A stretch of 64,000 nt of DNA from Bacteroidota bacterium (GTDB taxonomy: Bacteria > Bacteroidota > Bacteroidia > J057 > JADKCL01), in the NCBI GenBank assembly GCA_016718825.1, contig JADKCL010000033.1, positions 46,562 to 110,561 on the forward strand. The letters run 5' to 3'. Positions within the stretch are counted from its first letter, which is position 1. Each line of letters starts with the position of its first letter. Under the pieces are notes generated by a model. That model saw only the letters and a list, made by a program, of their open reading frames with translations, made no database searches and was not told where the DNA came from. This document shows positions 17,770 to 26,935 of this stretch, piece by piece. Position numbers and translations under genes: made by a program.

Positions 17770-18840
17770 ATGAAAAAGCGCACCTCCATCCTCAAGAAAA
17801 TCCTCTACATCGTGTTGCCCTTGGCACTCATCATCGTCGTGGTGGTCAAGTTGAAGAGCAACAAAGCCAAAACGGAAGAAAAGGTCTACCAATTTGACAA
17901 AAGCCAAGCCCTCAATGTCTCGGCAGATACTGTACGCTTGGGCGCAATCGACGATGAACTGTCCTTCACAGGCACTTTCGAAGCCAACAAGGAGACCAAA
18001 CTCAGTGCTGATGTCCAAGGGAAAATCAACAACATACTTGTAGACGTAGGCAGTCTAGTGCACAAGGGTCAATCATTGGTGCAATTGGACAATGCTTTGC
18101 TGCAGTACCAATTGCAAACAGTAGAACTTCAAATCAAAGGTCTGGAAGTGGATGTTGCGCGATTTGCAATCCTGGCAGAGGCCGATGCAATTCAAGGTGT
18201 GCAGCTTGAAAAGGCGCAACTTGGACTTTCAACCGCAAAGGTGCAACGGGCAAGTTTAATCGAGCAAATCAGCAAAACAACGGTGAAAGCTCCGTTTGCC
18301 GGCGTGGTCACCGCCAAGCTGAATGAAGTGGGCGGTTTTGCCGCGCCCGGGCAGCCACTCTTGCAAATCACGGAAATTGCTACGCTGAGATTTACAGTCA
18401 ACGTTCCCGAAGGGGATTTGGGACAATTCACCGTTGGCAACCCATATTCCATCGTTGCCGATGCTTACCCGACCTTGGAGTTGCGCGCCAAAGCCACCAT
18501 GATCGGAAGCAAGGCCAATGTTGGAAGCAGTTTCCCCGTACAATTCACCCTTCAGAATACACCTGACCTGAAAATCAAAGCGGGGATGTTTGGAAAAGTA
18601 GCAGCAACCACGCCAAATACGGAGGAAGTGATTGCAATTCCGACTTCGGCCATGTTGGGTACCGAAGGCAACCGCAAGGTTTACATCGTCAAAAACGGGA
18701 AGGTTTTCCTGCAGCCTATCACAGTCGGGAGAAGGAATGAAAACAAGGCAATCATCGACGGTGGTCTCAAGATAGGCGATGTTTTCGTCACCAATGGATT
18801 GATCAATCTTTTTGACAGCGCCAATGTGATCGTCAAATAA
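17770..18840 (+). CDS. RND efflux periplasmic adaptor (membrane fusion protein)
   Basis: 356 residues from the ATG at 17770; a TTG two codons earlier is possible. An N-terminal membrane anchor is followed by the lipoyl/barrel pattern GKINNILVDVGSLVHKGQSL, a helical hairpin around 100-150, and KTTVKAPFAGVVTAKLNEVG, the standard HlyD/AcrA order. It bridges the TolC-type protein upstream and the RND pump downstream, 12 bp away. Confidence 0.92.
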   Translation: MKKRTSILKKILYIVLPLALIIVVVVKLKSNKAKTEEKVYQFDKSQALNVSADTVRLGAIDDELSFTGTFEANKETKLSADVQGKINNILVDVGSLVHKGQSLVQLDNALLQYQLQTVELQIKGLEVDVARFAILAEADAIQGVQLEKAQLGLSTAKVQRASLIEQISKTTVKAPFAGVVTAKLNEVGGFAAPGQPLLQITEIATLRFTVNVPEGDLGQFTVGNPYSIVADAYPTLELRAKATMIGSKANVGSSFPVQFTLQNTPDLKIKAGMFGKVAATTPNTEEVIAIPTSAMLGTEGNRKVYIVKNGKVFLQPITVGRRNENKAIIDGGLKIGDVFVTNGLINLFDSANVIVK

Positions 18841-18852
18841 AACCACTTTGCT

Positions 18853-21800
18853 ATGAATATCACCGAAATTTCTATCAAGCGGCCCTCTTTGATCATCGTG
18901 CTTTTCAGCGTGCTGACATTGTTGGGATTCATTGGCTACAGCAACTTGGGATACGAGTTGATGCCAGACTTCAACCAGCCTGTGGTGGTCATCAAGACGG
19001 TCTATCCAGGGGCAGAGCCCGGAGAAGTCGAAACATCTGTTTCGCGCAAGATCGAGGATGCACTTTCCAACCTCGAAGGCGTGGACTACCTCGTCACCAA
19101 ATCACTCCCCAATGCTTCCGTGATCATTGCAAACTTGAAATATGGGACTGACCTGGACAAGGCAATGCAGGACGCCCAGCGGTACATCGACAACATCAGG
19201 AAGGACTTGCCGCAGGATATTTTGAGTCCCGTCATGAGCAAGGTTTCGCCCAACGACTTGCCGATCATGTCGGTAAGCGCCAGTAGCAATTTGCCGGGCA
19301 AGGAGTTTTACCAAAAAATGCAAGACGAGTACCTTCCACAGATTCAGCAACTCAAAGGCGTTGCCGAAATCACCATCCTCGGTGGGGAAGAACGTGAAAT
19401 TCAGGTGCGCGTCGATCAAGAGAAACTGAAGCTCTACAAAGTGTCCTTGACGCAGGTCATCGAATCCATCAACCGTTCCGGACTTGACCTCCCCGCAGGG
19501 AAGGTGCAATCGGCCGAGGAAAGCAATTCGGTGCGGCTCACGGGGAAATTTTTAACACTTGCCGCCATTGAAAATGTTCAGATTGCGATGCCCTTGCAGG
19601 GTAGCCCCATCTATGTAAAGGATGTCGCAACGGTCGTAGATGGCACTAAAGAGACCAGTTCCATCAGCAGGTACAACGGGAAAAACGGCATTGGTCTCAT
19701 GATCAAAAAGCAAGGAGATGCCAACGCCGTTGCTGTTTCTACCTTGATTCGAGAGAAATTCCTTGCCATTTCTCGTGAGAATGCCAGCGCAGGGGTCAAC
19801 TTTATCATCGCCGATGACAGCACCGACAATACGATTGCGGCCGTCGATTCCGTCATTTTTGACCTCATATTGGCGGTGTTGTTGGTTTCGCTGGTCATGC
19901 TCCTCTTTTTGCGCAGTTTCAGAAACTCCTTGATTGTGTTGGTGGCGATTCCGACCTCATTGGTCACGGCATTCGCAGTCATGTGGTTGTTGGGCTACAC
20001 GCTCAACTTAATGACTTTGCTGGCGATGTCATTGATCATCGGGATTTTGGTGGACGATGCCACGGTGGTGCTGGAAAACATTCAAAGGCACTTGGACATG
20101 GGAAAGGAAAAGCGGTTGGCGGCTGCGGACGGCAGGCAGGAAATTGGCTTTTCTGCCTTGTCGATCACCTTGGTGGACGTCGTGGTATTCATTCCCATCT
20201 TGTTTTTGCAGGTATTTGTGGCCGATATGCTCAAACAATTCAGTGTGGTTGTGGTGACATCCACCCTCACAAGTTTGTTGGTGGGTTTTACGCTCACGCC
20301 TTGGATGGCCTCAAGAATTGGCAAGAAGGAGGACTTGAAGCCCATCAATATCTTCAACCGGTTTTTGCTTGGTTTTGAGCATTTATTGGAAAGTTTTATC
20401 GAATGGTATGGAAGACGTTTGGAATGGGTCCTCCGGCATAAATTGGTCTTCACGGGGATTGTCCTGCTGCTCTTTGCGATGACATTGGGCATCATGAAGC
20501 AAGGCATCATCGGTCAAGAGCTGATCTCAACGGGTGACCAAGGAAAATTTCGATTGAATCTCGAGTTTGACAAATCGACTTCGATTCAGCAAAATGACCG
20601 CGTAGCCCAAAAGATTGAAAGTTACTTGTTACAACAGCCCGAGATCGCCACAGTATTCAGCAACGTGGGCGGTCCAAGCACGGGGATCGGAAGCCTCGGG
20701 GTTGGTTCACCCAACAAGACCGAGTTTACCATTCAACTCAAGCCTGTGGACAAGCGCAAGAAGCAGCCCACGGAAGAGTTCATGAAAAAACTGCGTGACG
20801 ACTTGCGAAATGGCTTTCCAGGGATCAATTATTCGATGGCCACGCTTGGGCTGATTCCGCGCACCGCCCCAATCGAGCTGACCCTTAGTGGTAGCGACCT
20901 GGACTTGGTGATGCAAACAGGGGCGAAACTCAAAGACGCCTTGGAAAAGATCAAAGGAGCAGACAATGTGCGACTATCGGTCGAGGAGGGGAGTCCCGAA
21001 TACAAGGTCATTCCCGACAAGGATAAAATGCAGCGCTTAGGCCTTTCGACCGCTTATGTGGGCCTCAATTTGCGTAGCGCATTTACCGGAAACGACGACG
21101 CTTCGTTGACTGAAAACGGGACTGAGTTTCCCGTGCGGATATGGCTCAATGGTTTTGATCGGCAAAATTATGACGATGTGCAGCAATTTACCATCATCAA
21201 CCCAATGGGCTTGGCAGTGGAGGTTGGTCAATTTGCAGTCGTCGAGCAAAGCAACAGCCCATCGCTGTTGGAACGCAAAGATCGGCAAGCCGCAGTCACA
21301 CTCACGGCGGATGCCTTGGGTAGGCCCTCGGGAACCGTTGCAGGGGAGGTAGTTACCTATCTCAAAAGTAATCCATTGCCTGCCGGAATAGAGATGACAT
21401 GGGGCAGCGACATCAAACGGCAAAATGACAGTTTTGGCGCACTGGGCATGGTTTTGCTGCTCTCGTTTGTTTTGATCTACCTGATCATGGTGGCATTGTA
21501 CGATAGTTTCATCTATCCTTTTGTCGTCTTATTCTCGATTCCCGTGGCAGCAATCGGCGCATTCTTTGCATTGAACCTGTCGATGAGCAACTTGAGTTTG
21601 TTTGCCTTGCTTGGCTTGATCATGCTCATGGGGTTGGTTGTAAAGAACGCAATCCTCATTGTCGATTTTACCAATCAGCTCAAGGCACAAGGCAAGCATT
21701 ACAAAGAGGCGCTGATCATCGCTGGCAAAGGTCGCATGCGTCCGATTTTAATGACGACGCTCTCCATGGTGATTGGCATGCTACCGATTGCACTAGGGTC

Positions 21801-21963
21801 AGGCACAGCAAGCGAATGGAAAAATGGCCTTGCGTGGGTCATCATTGGCGGCTTGCTTTCATCTTTGATTTTGACGGTTTTTTTAGTTCCAATGGCCTAT
21901 TACGTCGTCGATAGGATCAAGGAAAAATTCAATTCGAGGAAGGGCGAAGCGGGCTTGATGTAG
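18853..21963 (+). CDS. RND-family efflux transporter (AcrB/MdtB type)
   Basis: Inner-membrane proton-driven pump of 1036 residues, the normal length. It has the RND topology: helix 1, a large periplasmic porter domain, helices 2-6 with GILVDDATVVLENIQR carrying the proton-relay acidic pair, a second periplasmic domain, and a final helical bundle with GLVVKNAILIVDFTNQ. The sequence resembles hydrophobe/amphiphile exporters rather than CusA-type metal pumps. The set TetR, TolC, adaptor and RND forms a full tripartite system, but the substrate is unknown. Confidence 0.95.
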   Translation: MNITEISIKRPSLIIVLFSVLTLLGFIGYSNLGYELMPDFNQPVVVIKTVYPGAEPGEVETSVSRKIEDALSNLEGVDYLVTKSLPNASVIIANLKYGTDLDKAMQDAQRYIDNIRKDLPQDILSPVMSKVSPNDLPIMSVSASSNLPGKEFYQKMQDEYLPQIQQLKGVAEITILGGEEREIQVRVDQEKLKLYKVSLTQVIESINRSGLDLPAGKVQSAEESNSVRLTGKFLTLAAIENVQIAMPLQGSPIYVKDVATVVDGTKETSSISRYNGKNGIGLMIKKQGDANAVAVSTLIREKFLAISRENASAGVNFIIADDSTDNTIAAVDSVIFDLILAVLLVSLVMLLFLRSFRNSLIVLVAIPTSLVTAFAVMWLLGYTLNLMTLLAMSLIIGILVDDATVVLENIQRHLDMGKEKRLAAADGRQEIGFSALSITLVDVVVFIPILFLQVFVADMLKQFSVVVVTSTLTSLLVGFTLTPWMASRIGKKEDLKPINIFNRFLLGFEHLLESFIEWYGRRLEWVLRHKLVFTGIVLLLFAMTLGIMKQGIIGQELISTGDQGKFRLNLEFDKSTSIQQNDRVAQKIESYLLQQPEIATVFSNVGGPSTGIGSLGVGSPNKTEFTIQLKPVDKRKKQPTEEFMKKLRDDLRNGFPGINYSMATLGLIPRTAPIELTLSGSDLDLVMQTGAKLKDALEKIKGADNVRLSVEEGSPEYKVIPDKDKMQRLGLSTAYVGLNLRSAFTGNDDASLTENGTEFPVRIWLNGFDRQNYDDVQQFTIINPMGLAVEVGQFAVVEQSNSPSLLERKDRQAAVTLTADALGRPSGTVAGEVVTYLKSNPLPAGIEMTWGSDIKRQNDSFGALGMVLLLSFVLIYLIMVALYDSFIYPFVVLFSIPVAAIGAFFALNLSMSNLSLFALLGLIMLMGLVVKNAILIVDFTNQLKAQGKHYKEALIIAGKGRMRPILMTTLSMVIGMLPIALGSGTASEWKNGLAWVIIGGLLSSLILTVFLVPMAYYVVDRIKEKFNSRKGEAGLM

Positions 21964-22090
21964 CCATTGTGGAAAATGTTTTTAATAAGATGCGTGAATA
22001 TGCGCAGTATTTTGCTTGCCTGATGTTTGTTTCAATAAATTCGAACTGAAATCTATTGCTTTGCAAAGAACTGAAACGAAAATAGAACTT

Positions 22091-22702
22091 ATGGAAGATC
22101 GTCATGCACACTGGGAAGAGGTGTACGCTAAAAAGCAGCTCCACGAGGTGAGTTGGACACAGGAGCGACCTGAGACCTCCCTACGGTTCATCAGCGAGGT
22201 GGGACTGCCGACCACAGCAAGCATTATTGACATTGGGGGTGGGGACAGTCGCTTGGTCGATTGCCTGCTTGAAATGGGATTCACCGACTTGACTGTACTG
22301 GACATATCCGAGTCGGCGATTGCAAGAGCAAAATCTAGGCTTGGGGCCCGCGCCAACGGCGTGACATGGGTCGTCGCCGACATCGAGGATTTCGTGCCGG
22401 AAAGGAGCTACGACCTTTGGCATGACCGCGCTACCTTCCATTTCCTCACCACTCCGCAACAAGTCGAAGCATACGTGGCAAAGGCGGCGATTGCCGTCAG
22501 TGGCTACCTCACGATTGGTACGTTCAGCGAAAATGGGCCTGAGCGATGCAGTGGATTGCCTGTCAAGCAATACTCCGAAGACGAGCTTGCCCTAGTCCTA
22601 GCCTCGGGGTTCAGGAAGATTCGATGCACACATGAGGACCATTTCACGCCGTTTAATACCATTCAGAATTTCCTATTCTGCAATTTCGGGAAGGCGGCAT
22701 AG
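22091..22702 (+). CDS. Class I SAM-dependent methyltransferase
   Basis: 203 residues from the ATG at 22091. The frame is open earlier, but the family start MEDRHAHWEEVY lies here. The SAM-binding motif I is SIIDIGGGDSRLVDCLLEMG, followed by LTVLDISESAIARAK and the WHDRATFHFL motif, as in thiopurine/tellurite-type methyltransferases. It is a soluble enzyme of unknown acceptor, 128 bp after the RND gene. Confidence 0.85.
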   Translation: MEDRHAHWEEVYAKKQLHEVSWTQERPETSLRFISEVGLPTTASIIDIGGGDSRLVDCLLEMGFTDLTVLDISESAIARAKSRLGARANGVTWVVADIEDFVPERSYDLWHDRATFHFLTTPQQVEAYVAKAAIAVSGYLTIGTFSENGPERCSGLPVKQYSEDELALVLASGFRKIRCTHEDHFTPFNTIQNFLFCNFGKAA

Positions 22703-23064
22703 AACTTGGGAGATTTAATGATCGGCTCCTTTCTGGCCGATGCAAACCTAAGCCTGGAAACCGGCAGGCTCAATCGGCTATCGCCAACCGAGCAGGGATG
22801 CATTGTCTTCGCGATTGAATGAACAGCACGCCCTTGCCGCAGGCATCACAGAACGGATCGCAGATGTTGCAAACCCGAACTAGGCAATGCCCCAAGTGGA
22901 GCGCAAGATGGGGAGTGGTGTGGTGGACGGCATGGAAGTAGCCGAACTGTGTGATTGGATGGTGATCAACCTTGAAGCATTGCAAAAGTGATTGAACACC
23001 AAATCGTTCCTTGCACAAGGTTTGCACTCCCTCGAATACCGTGTGAAAGCGAAAAGCGGATGGA
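22703..23064. other. Gene-free stretch, possibly degraded intron sequence
   Basis: About 360 bases without a convincing gene. Short frames are present on both strands but have no recognisable protein pattern. Because the 3' domains of a group II intron follow immediately, this may be degenerate intron sequence without its reverse transcriptase. Confidence 0.35.
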
Positions 23065-23151
23065 AACCGCCTTGGTACGAGAAAACGTATGCCAGGTGGT
23101 GTGGGGGGGCGGGAGCAAGGGCATACGCCTTTGCTTCCTCCTACCCGATTA
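23065..23151 (+). mobile_element. 3' end of a group II intron (domains V-VI), remnant
   Basis: Bases 23065-23100 fold as a domain V-like hairpin: lower stem ACCGCCT/AGGTGGT, a bulge, and an upper TACG/CGTA stem with an AGAA-type loop. The following GTGGGGGGGCGGG, then a stem AGCAAGGGC/GCCTTTGCT, then TCCTCCTACCCGATT matches the domain VI and 3' boundary of bacterial group II introns, where the branch-point A lies near the end and the intron ends in AY. No reverse transcriptase is present, so this is a relic or a truncated insertion. Confidence 0.55.
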
Positions 23152-23277
23152 GAAAAAGGTTTCCAACATCGTAACGACCCGCCGCAGGCGGGTCGAGCAT
23201 TTTGAAATGGTGAAGTACCCGATATGCATCTTTTGAAATTGTCTCACCGAAATTTCTGATAGATATTGTTCGTAAAA

Positions 23278-23321
23278 ATGATGTGTATCATATAAAATAG
23301 ATTCTATTGCCGCTAGTTTTG
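23278..23321 (+). promoter_or_regulatory. FNR/CRP-type box and -7 element of ric
   Basis: ATGAT-GTGT-ATCAT at 23278-23291 has perfect half-sites. TAGTTTTG at 23314-23321 fully matches TAnnTTTG and starts 29.5 bp from the palindrome centre, which would put the box at about -41.5. This is the best promoter model in the window. Confidence 0.7.
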
Positions 23322-23394
23322 TTTCCGAAGGACAATGTCAAACGTATTGTATGACGGAGGTCCGGAAAAATGAAGCGCTAAAAGCAAATACAAA

Positions 23395-24147
23395 ATGAAA
23401 AATCCCCAAGAACTCTCACAGCAAAAAGTAGGCGAAATCGTGCTTGCCAACCCGAATGCAATGCGTGTCTTCACGAAGTTTGGTATCGATTTTTGTTGCG
23501 GTGGCAAGCTGACGCTTGAAGTCGCATGCAACAAGCGCAAATTGCAATTGTCTGATGTGGAACAGGCTTTGGTCGAAGCTGCCATTGCCGCCGAAGCCCC
23601 CGACACCCTTGAAGATCCGCAAAATTGGGCCTTGGATCGCCTTGCTGACCATATCGTGGGCAAGCATCATGCTTTCGTTGCCGAACAAACGCCCGAAATT
23701 TTGCGATTGCTCGACAAAGTGAGCAAAAGGCATGGCCCTGAGCACCCTGAATTGTACGAGATGAATTCGATTTTCCAGGCAGTCGCTGGCGAATTGGCGC
23801 AACACATGAAGAAAGAGGAGCTGATCCTTTTTCCTGCGATCAAGCGCCTTGCCTTGGTAGATCGCGGAGAGGCTGTCTATCAAACACCACCCTTTGGTTC
23901 CGTCGCCAATCCCATCAACATGATGGAAATGGAGCACGAATCTGCCGGCGGTGGCTTGGATCAGATTAGAACGCTTGCCAACAATTTCACTTTGCCTGAA
24001 GGTGCCTGCATGAGTTATTGGCAGGTCTATCAATTGCTCGACGCCTACGAAAAAGACCTTCACGTACACGTTCACTTGGAAAACAATATCCTTTTCCCCA
24101 AGGCGATTATCCTGGAATCCAAATTGACGCAAATGCAACACGTATGA
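23395..24147 (+). CDS. ric: Iron-sulfur cluster repair protein Ric/ScdA/YtfE
   Basis: A di-iron protein that restores Fe-S clusters damaged by NO or oxidants, 250 residues. The ScdA_N domain (residues about 1-70) has FTKFGIDFCCGGK. A hemerythrin-like domain follows with iron ligands in GKHHAF, QHMKKEELILFP, MEMEHESA and HVHVHLENNILFP. Its FNR-like box and proximity to denitrification genes fit a nitrosative stress role. A small gene overlaps its stop (ATGA). Confidence 0.93.
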   Translation: MKNPQELSQQKVGEIVLANPNAMRVFTKFGIDFCCGGKLTLEVACNKRKLQLSDVEQALVEAAIAAEAPDTLEDPQNWALDRLADHIVGKHHAFVAEQTPEILRLLDKVSKRHGPEHPELYEMNSIFQAVAGELAQHMKKEELILFPAIKRLALVDRGEAVYQTPPFGSVANPINMMEMEHESAGGGLDQIRTLANNFTLPEGACMSYWQVYQLLDAYEKDLHVHVHLENNILFPKAIILESKLTQMQHV

Positions 24148-24611
24148 TTGCCAAGGCCAACATCGACCTCGCAAAAAGTGAACTTGTACGCCAAGCGCTC
24201 AGGTTCTGGTTCGCTGACAACGACCACATCCGTTCGCCATTTCCGCAATATATCCAAGTGGAAACGCAACGGCAATCGGTCAAAAAATTTGGGGAATGGC
24301 TTGACCACCTCACCGAAAAAGCCAAGGACGACGTCAACGATGAAATCCTCGCGGAGAAATTTGAAGAATGCCTGTTTGAGGCCGCATTGGAACTGGTAGA
24401 GGAGGAGGATGAGCGGATTACGCTGCTGTATCCATTTCTGCCGAGGATCGGCGACCCGGTTTCTTCGCAGGTCGAAGGCCCGGCCCATCTGCCCTCTCAT
24501 GTAAAGGCACGCAAGCTTGTATCCGAAGGAGACAATAAATATCTTCAGCTGAGCATGCAGGAAGATGCATCCGACAAAACTTGGGAAACCAAAATGGAAT
24601 TGCCTGCGTGA
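24144..24611 (+). CDS. Hypothetical protein coupled to ric
   Basis: 155 residues, unrecognised. It is acidic and helical in the middle (KAKDDVNDEILAEKFEECLF, ELVEEEDERITLLYPFLPR) with a basic, polar C-terminal part. It has no signal peptide or membrane segment, so it is cytoplasmic. The ATGA overlap with ric implies co-translation and a possible accessory role in cluster repair or nitrosative stress. Confidence 0.8.
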   Translation: MIAKANIDLAKSELVRQALRFWFADNDHIRSPFPQYIQVETQRQSVKKFGEWLDHLTEKAKDDVNDEILAEKFEECLFEAALELVEEEDERITLLYPFLPRIGDPVSSQVEGPAHLPSHVKARKLVSEGDNKYLQLSMQEDASDKTWETKMELPA

Positions 24612-24630
24612 TGTCACTTGCTACGGCTGT

Positions 24631-24696
24631 GGTGGAGAGTGGAAAGTGGAGAATGATAAAGAAAATCAACTCTCAACTCTCCACTTTCAACTCTCC
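24631..24696. repeat. Inverted heptamer-like repeat
   Basis: GGAGAGTGGAAAGTGGAG at 24632-24649 is nearly complementary to the CTCTCCACTTTCAACTCTCC block near 24676-24695. Both are made of heptamer words (GAGAGTG, GAAAGTG; CAACTCT). It is the same architecture as the block at 1741-1930, in the gap between the ric partner gene and the hemerythrin gene. Confidence 0.6.
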
Positions 24697-24753
24697 TCGA
24701 ATTCGGCACGATGCTGATCCATTCAAAAACAACTCTGAACTCAATTCAAAGCA

Positions 24754-25464
24754 ATGAAAATTATAGACACAGTAACAGGAAAACGCCTCGACGGTCTCGA
24801 CAAGAAGACGCAGGCGCAATTGGCCAAGTCCGATCCCGTCAAACGCAACGTGGAAAAGGGCTTGGAAGACGAGGAATATTCACCGATGGATCCGCCGGAA
24901 GCCTACGAATTGACGGGCGACCTCAAGGATTTTAAAATGGAAGACCTCTCCACGCCGCTTCAGGCGTTGGTGCACGAACATGAGGAAGGCATGAAAATGG
25001 TGACGGCATTCGAAGCGGCCATGATCGCTTTCCGGGACAACCAATTCCAGCTCAATGAAGGTCTCAACGATGCCTTTACGACCTTCTTCAGCTATTTTGA
25101 AGACGAATTCCTTGCCCACAATCGCCGCGAAGAGAAATATCTTTTCCCGATCATGCATGAGCGCCTGATTGCTTCTGGTGAGCATAGCAAAGGTGAGCCC
25201 AAAACTACGGCAGTGGATTTGTTCGAAGACGACCATGTGAAATTTATTCAGTTGGCTGCCCTCTGCTTTAACTTCTTAGGACTCGGCGTTCGTCTGCGTG
25301 ACCCGCGTTCGCAGTTGTTGGTGATGGATGTCGCGGTCAACAATGGCCTGGAATTGGTCGAATTGATCAAACTCCACATTTTCCGCGAAGACCACACGCT
25401 TTTCCCGCTCGCGCAACGCCTCCTTTCGCTTGAGGAACTCGCTGCCATCGAGGCCAAACTCTAA
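24754..25464 (+). CDS. Hemerythrin HHE domain protein
   Basis: 236 residues. After a charged N-terminal region of about 70 residues comes a hemerythrin-like four-helix bundle with iron ligands in LVHEHEEGMKM, HNRREEKYLFPIMH, FEDDHVKF and HIFREDHTLFPLA. It probably binds O2 or NO or acts as a di-iron sensor in the cytoplasm. Position between ric and moaA supports a role in the nitrate/NO response. It ends 10 bp before moaA. Confidence 0.88.
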   Translation: MKIIDTVTGKRLDGLDKKTQAQLAKSDPVKRNVEKGLEDEEYSPMDPPEAYELTGDLKDFKMEDLSTPLQALVHEHEEGMKMVTAFEAAMIAFRDNQFQLNEGLNDAFTTFFSYFEDEFLAHNRREEKYLFPIMHERLIASGEHSKGEPKTTAVDLFEDDHVKFIQLAALCFNFLGLGVRLRDPRSQLLVMDVAVNNGLELVELIKLHIFREDHTLFPLAQRLLSLEELAAIEAKL

Positions 25465-25474
25465 TTCACTTGTC

Positions 25475-26458
25475 ATGGAACTCCGAGACCAATTTGGCCG
25501 CGTCCACGATTACCTCCGCATTTCTTTGACGGAGCGCTGCAACCTGCGCTGCTTTTATTGCATGCCAGAGGAGGGAATCGAGAAGCGGCCCCGCGATGAG
25601 TTTATGACCACGGAAGAATTGCTACATATTGCGGATACCTTTGTGCAGCTCGGCGTGAAAAAAATTCGGTTGACGGGTGGCGAACCATTGGTCCGCAAAG
25701 ATGCAGGAACGATTTTGCGGGCACTTAGTGCGCATCCCGTGGATCTCGGGATTACCACTAACGGAATTTTGGTTCACCAATATTTGGAGGACTTTTTGGC
25801 TTCGGGAATGAAGTCCATCAACGTGAGTTTGGACTCGCTCGATGCTGAAAAACAAGCCAAAATATCGCGGAGGGACTACTTTCCACAGATTATGGACAAT
25901 ATTCACCTCCTGCTCAAAAATGATTTCCATGTCAAGGTCAATGCGGTGATCATGCAAGGGGTCAATGAGCAGGAGGTGGTAGATTTCGTCGAATGGACCA
26001 AGGATTTTCCCTTGCACGTGCGTTTCATCGAGTTCATGCCCTTCGACGGAAACCAATGGAACTGGGCCAAAAAGGTTTCGTCCGCGGAGATGATGGCGGC
26101 GATCCAAGCCCGATTTGACGCTGACCAATTGGAACGCATTGCAGACCGCCCCAATGACACCGCCCGCAACTACCGCATTGCTGGCTATCAGGGCACTTTT
26201 GGCATGATCAGTCCGGTTACGAATCCGTTTTGTGACAGCTGCAACCGCATTCGATTGACGGCGGATGGCAAATTGAAGAACTGCCTGTTTTCGCAAACGG
26301 AAACCGACCTGCTCGGCGCCCTGAGAAGGGGAGAAGACATCGTTTCCCTCATCCAAACCTCGATTTGGGATAAAAAAGCTGCCCGTGGTGGCATGACTTC
26401 CTTCGAATTGGAAGGGGCAATGCATACTAATCGGAGCATGATCAAAATTGGCGGATGA
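25475..26458 (+). CDS. moaA: GTP 3',8-cyclase MoaA
   Basis: First step of molybdenum cofactor synthesis, a radical SAM enzyme acting on GTP. The N-terminal cluster motif is CNLRCFYCMP (near 24), followed by RLTGGEPLVRKD. The C-terminal second cluster is CDSCNRIRLTADGKLKNCLF, and the protein ends IKIGG with the functional terminal Gly-Gly. 327 residues is normal. The ATG at 25475 was chosen because MELRDQFGRVHDYLRIS is the conserved start. A second copy of its last 28 codons lies at 29642-29728. Confidence 0.95.
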   Translation: MELRDQFGRVHDYLRISLTERCNLRCFYCMPEEGIEKRPRDEFMTTEELLHIADTFVQLGVKKIRLTGGEPLVRKDAGTILRALSAHPVDLGITTNGILVHQYLEDFLASGMKSINVSLDSLDAEKQAKISRRDYFPQIMDNIHLLLKNDFHVKVNAVIMQGVNEQEVVDFVEWTKDFPLHVRFIEFMPFDGNQWNWAKKVSSAEMMAAIQARFDADQLERIADRPNDTARNYRIAGYQGTFGMISPVTNPFCDSCNRIRLTADGKLKNCLFSQTETDLLGALRRGEDIVSLIQTSIWDKKAARGGMTSFELEGAMHTNRSMIKIGG

Positions 26459-26487
26459 GTGATGGTTTCTTGAAAACTGTTTTGTTA

Positions 26488-26515
26488 ATTGCTATGTTCA
26501 TGAATGAATAGCGAT
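26488..26515. promoter_or_regulatory. ModE-like operator upstream of the regulator gene
   Basis: ATTGCTAT-N12-ATAGCGAT forms an inverted repeat whose outer arms resemble the known ModE half-site CGnTAT. It overlaps the start codon at 26514, consistent with autorepression. The same arms and the same 12-base spacing recur before the TonB receptor gene. Confidence 0.7.
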
Positions 26516-26861
26516 GGAGACTCAAAAGAAATACGAAGTATCGTTTCGGATCTGGTTTTACACCGGCGGCGACAAGCTTTTGGGCATCGGCCGGGTGGAA
26601 TTGCTCGAACGGATCCGAAAGACGGGTTCCATTTCCAGTGCAGCCAAGGAAATGAAAATGGCCTATCGCCAAGCCTGGCAAATGGTGGAGGAGATGAATG
26701 CCCGTTCCAATTCGCCATTGGTCGAGAAGAAGATCGGCGGCAGAAGCGGGGGAGGGGCCATCGTGACCGAAGCTGGCTTGAAAGCGATTGATTCCTTTCA
26801 TAAATTGGAGGACAAAGTCAGGGCCTTCATCGCCAAGGAGGCCAAATACCTTGATTTTTGA
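26514..26861 (+). CDS. ModE-type winged-helix regulator (DNA-binding domain only)
   Basis: 115 residues corresponding to the N-terminal LysR-like winged helix of ModE. GIGRVELLERIRKTGSISSAAKEM-KMAYRQAWQMVEEMN is the helix-turn-helix, followed by a basic wing (GGRSGGGAIVTEAG). The C-terminal molybdate-binding di-Mop domain of full ModE is missing, so metal sensing must occur differently or through a partner. It lies between moaA and a TonB receptor, with a ModE-like operator before each of the two following genes. Confidence 0.88.
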   Translation: METQKKYEVSFRIWFYTGGDKLLGIGRVELLERIRKTGSISSAAKEMKMAYRQAWQMVEEMNARSNSPLVEKKIGGRSGGGAIVTEAGLKAIDSFHKLEDKVRAFIAKEAKYLDF

Positions 26862-26874
26862 TATTTTTTTGTTC

Positions 26875-26902
26875 ATCGCTATTCATTCACGGGAATAGCG
26901 GT
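26875..26902. promoter_or_regulatory. ModE-like operator upstream of the TonB receptor
   Basis: ATCGCTAT at 26875-26882 and ATAGCGGT at 26895-26902 form an inverted repeat with 12 bases between the GCTAT and ATAGC cores, as in the operator at 26488. The inner sequence TCATTCA also matches the reverse complement of the first operator. It is 34 bp upstream of the receptor start. Confidence 0.7.
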
Positions 26903-26935
26903 GGCACCATTTGATACGATGAAAAGATTGAAGCA

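Noticed and set aside
22770..23174. Short open frames on both strands after the methyltransferase gene
   Set aside because: They show no protein pattern and overlap the likely group II intron remnant.
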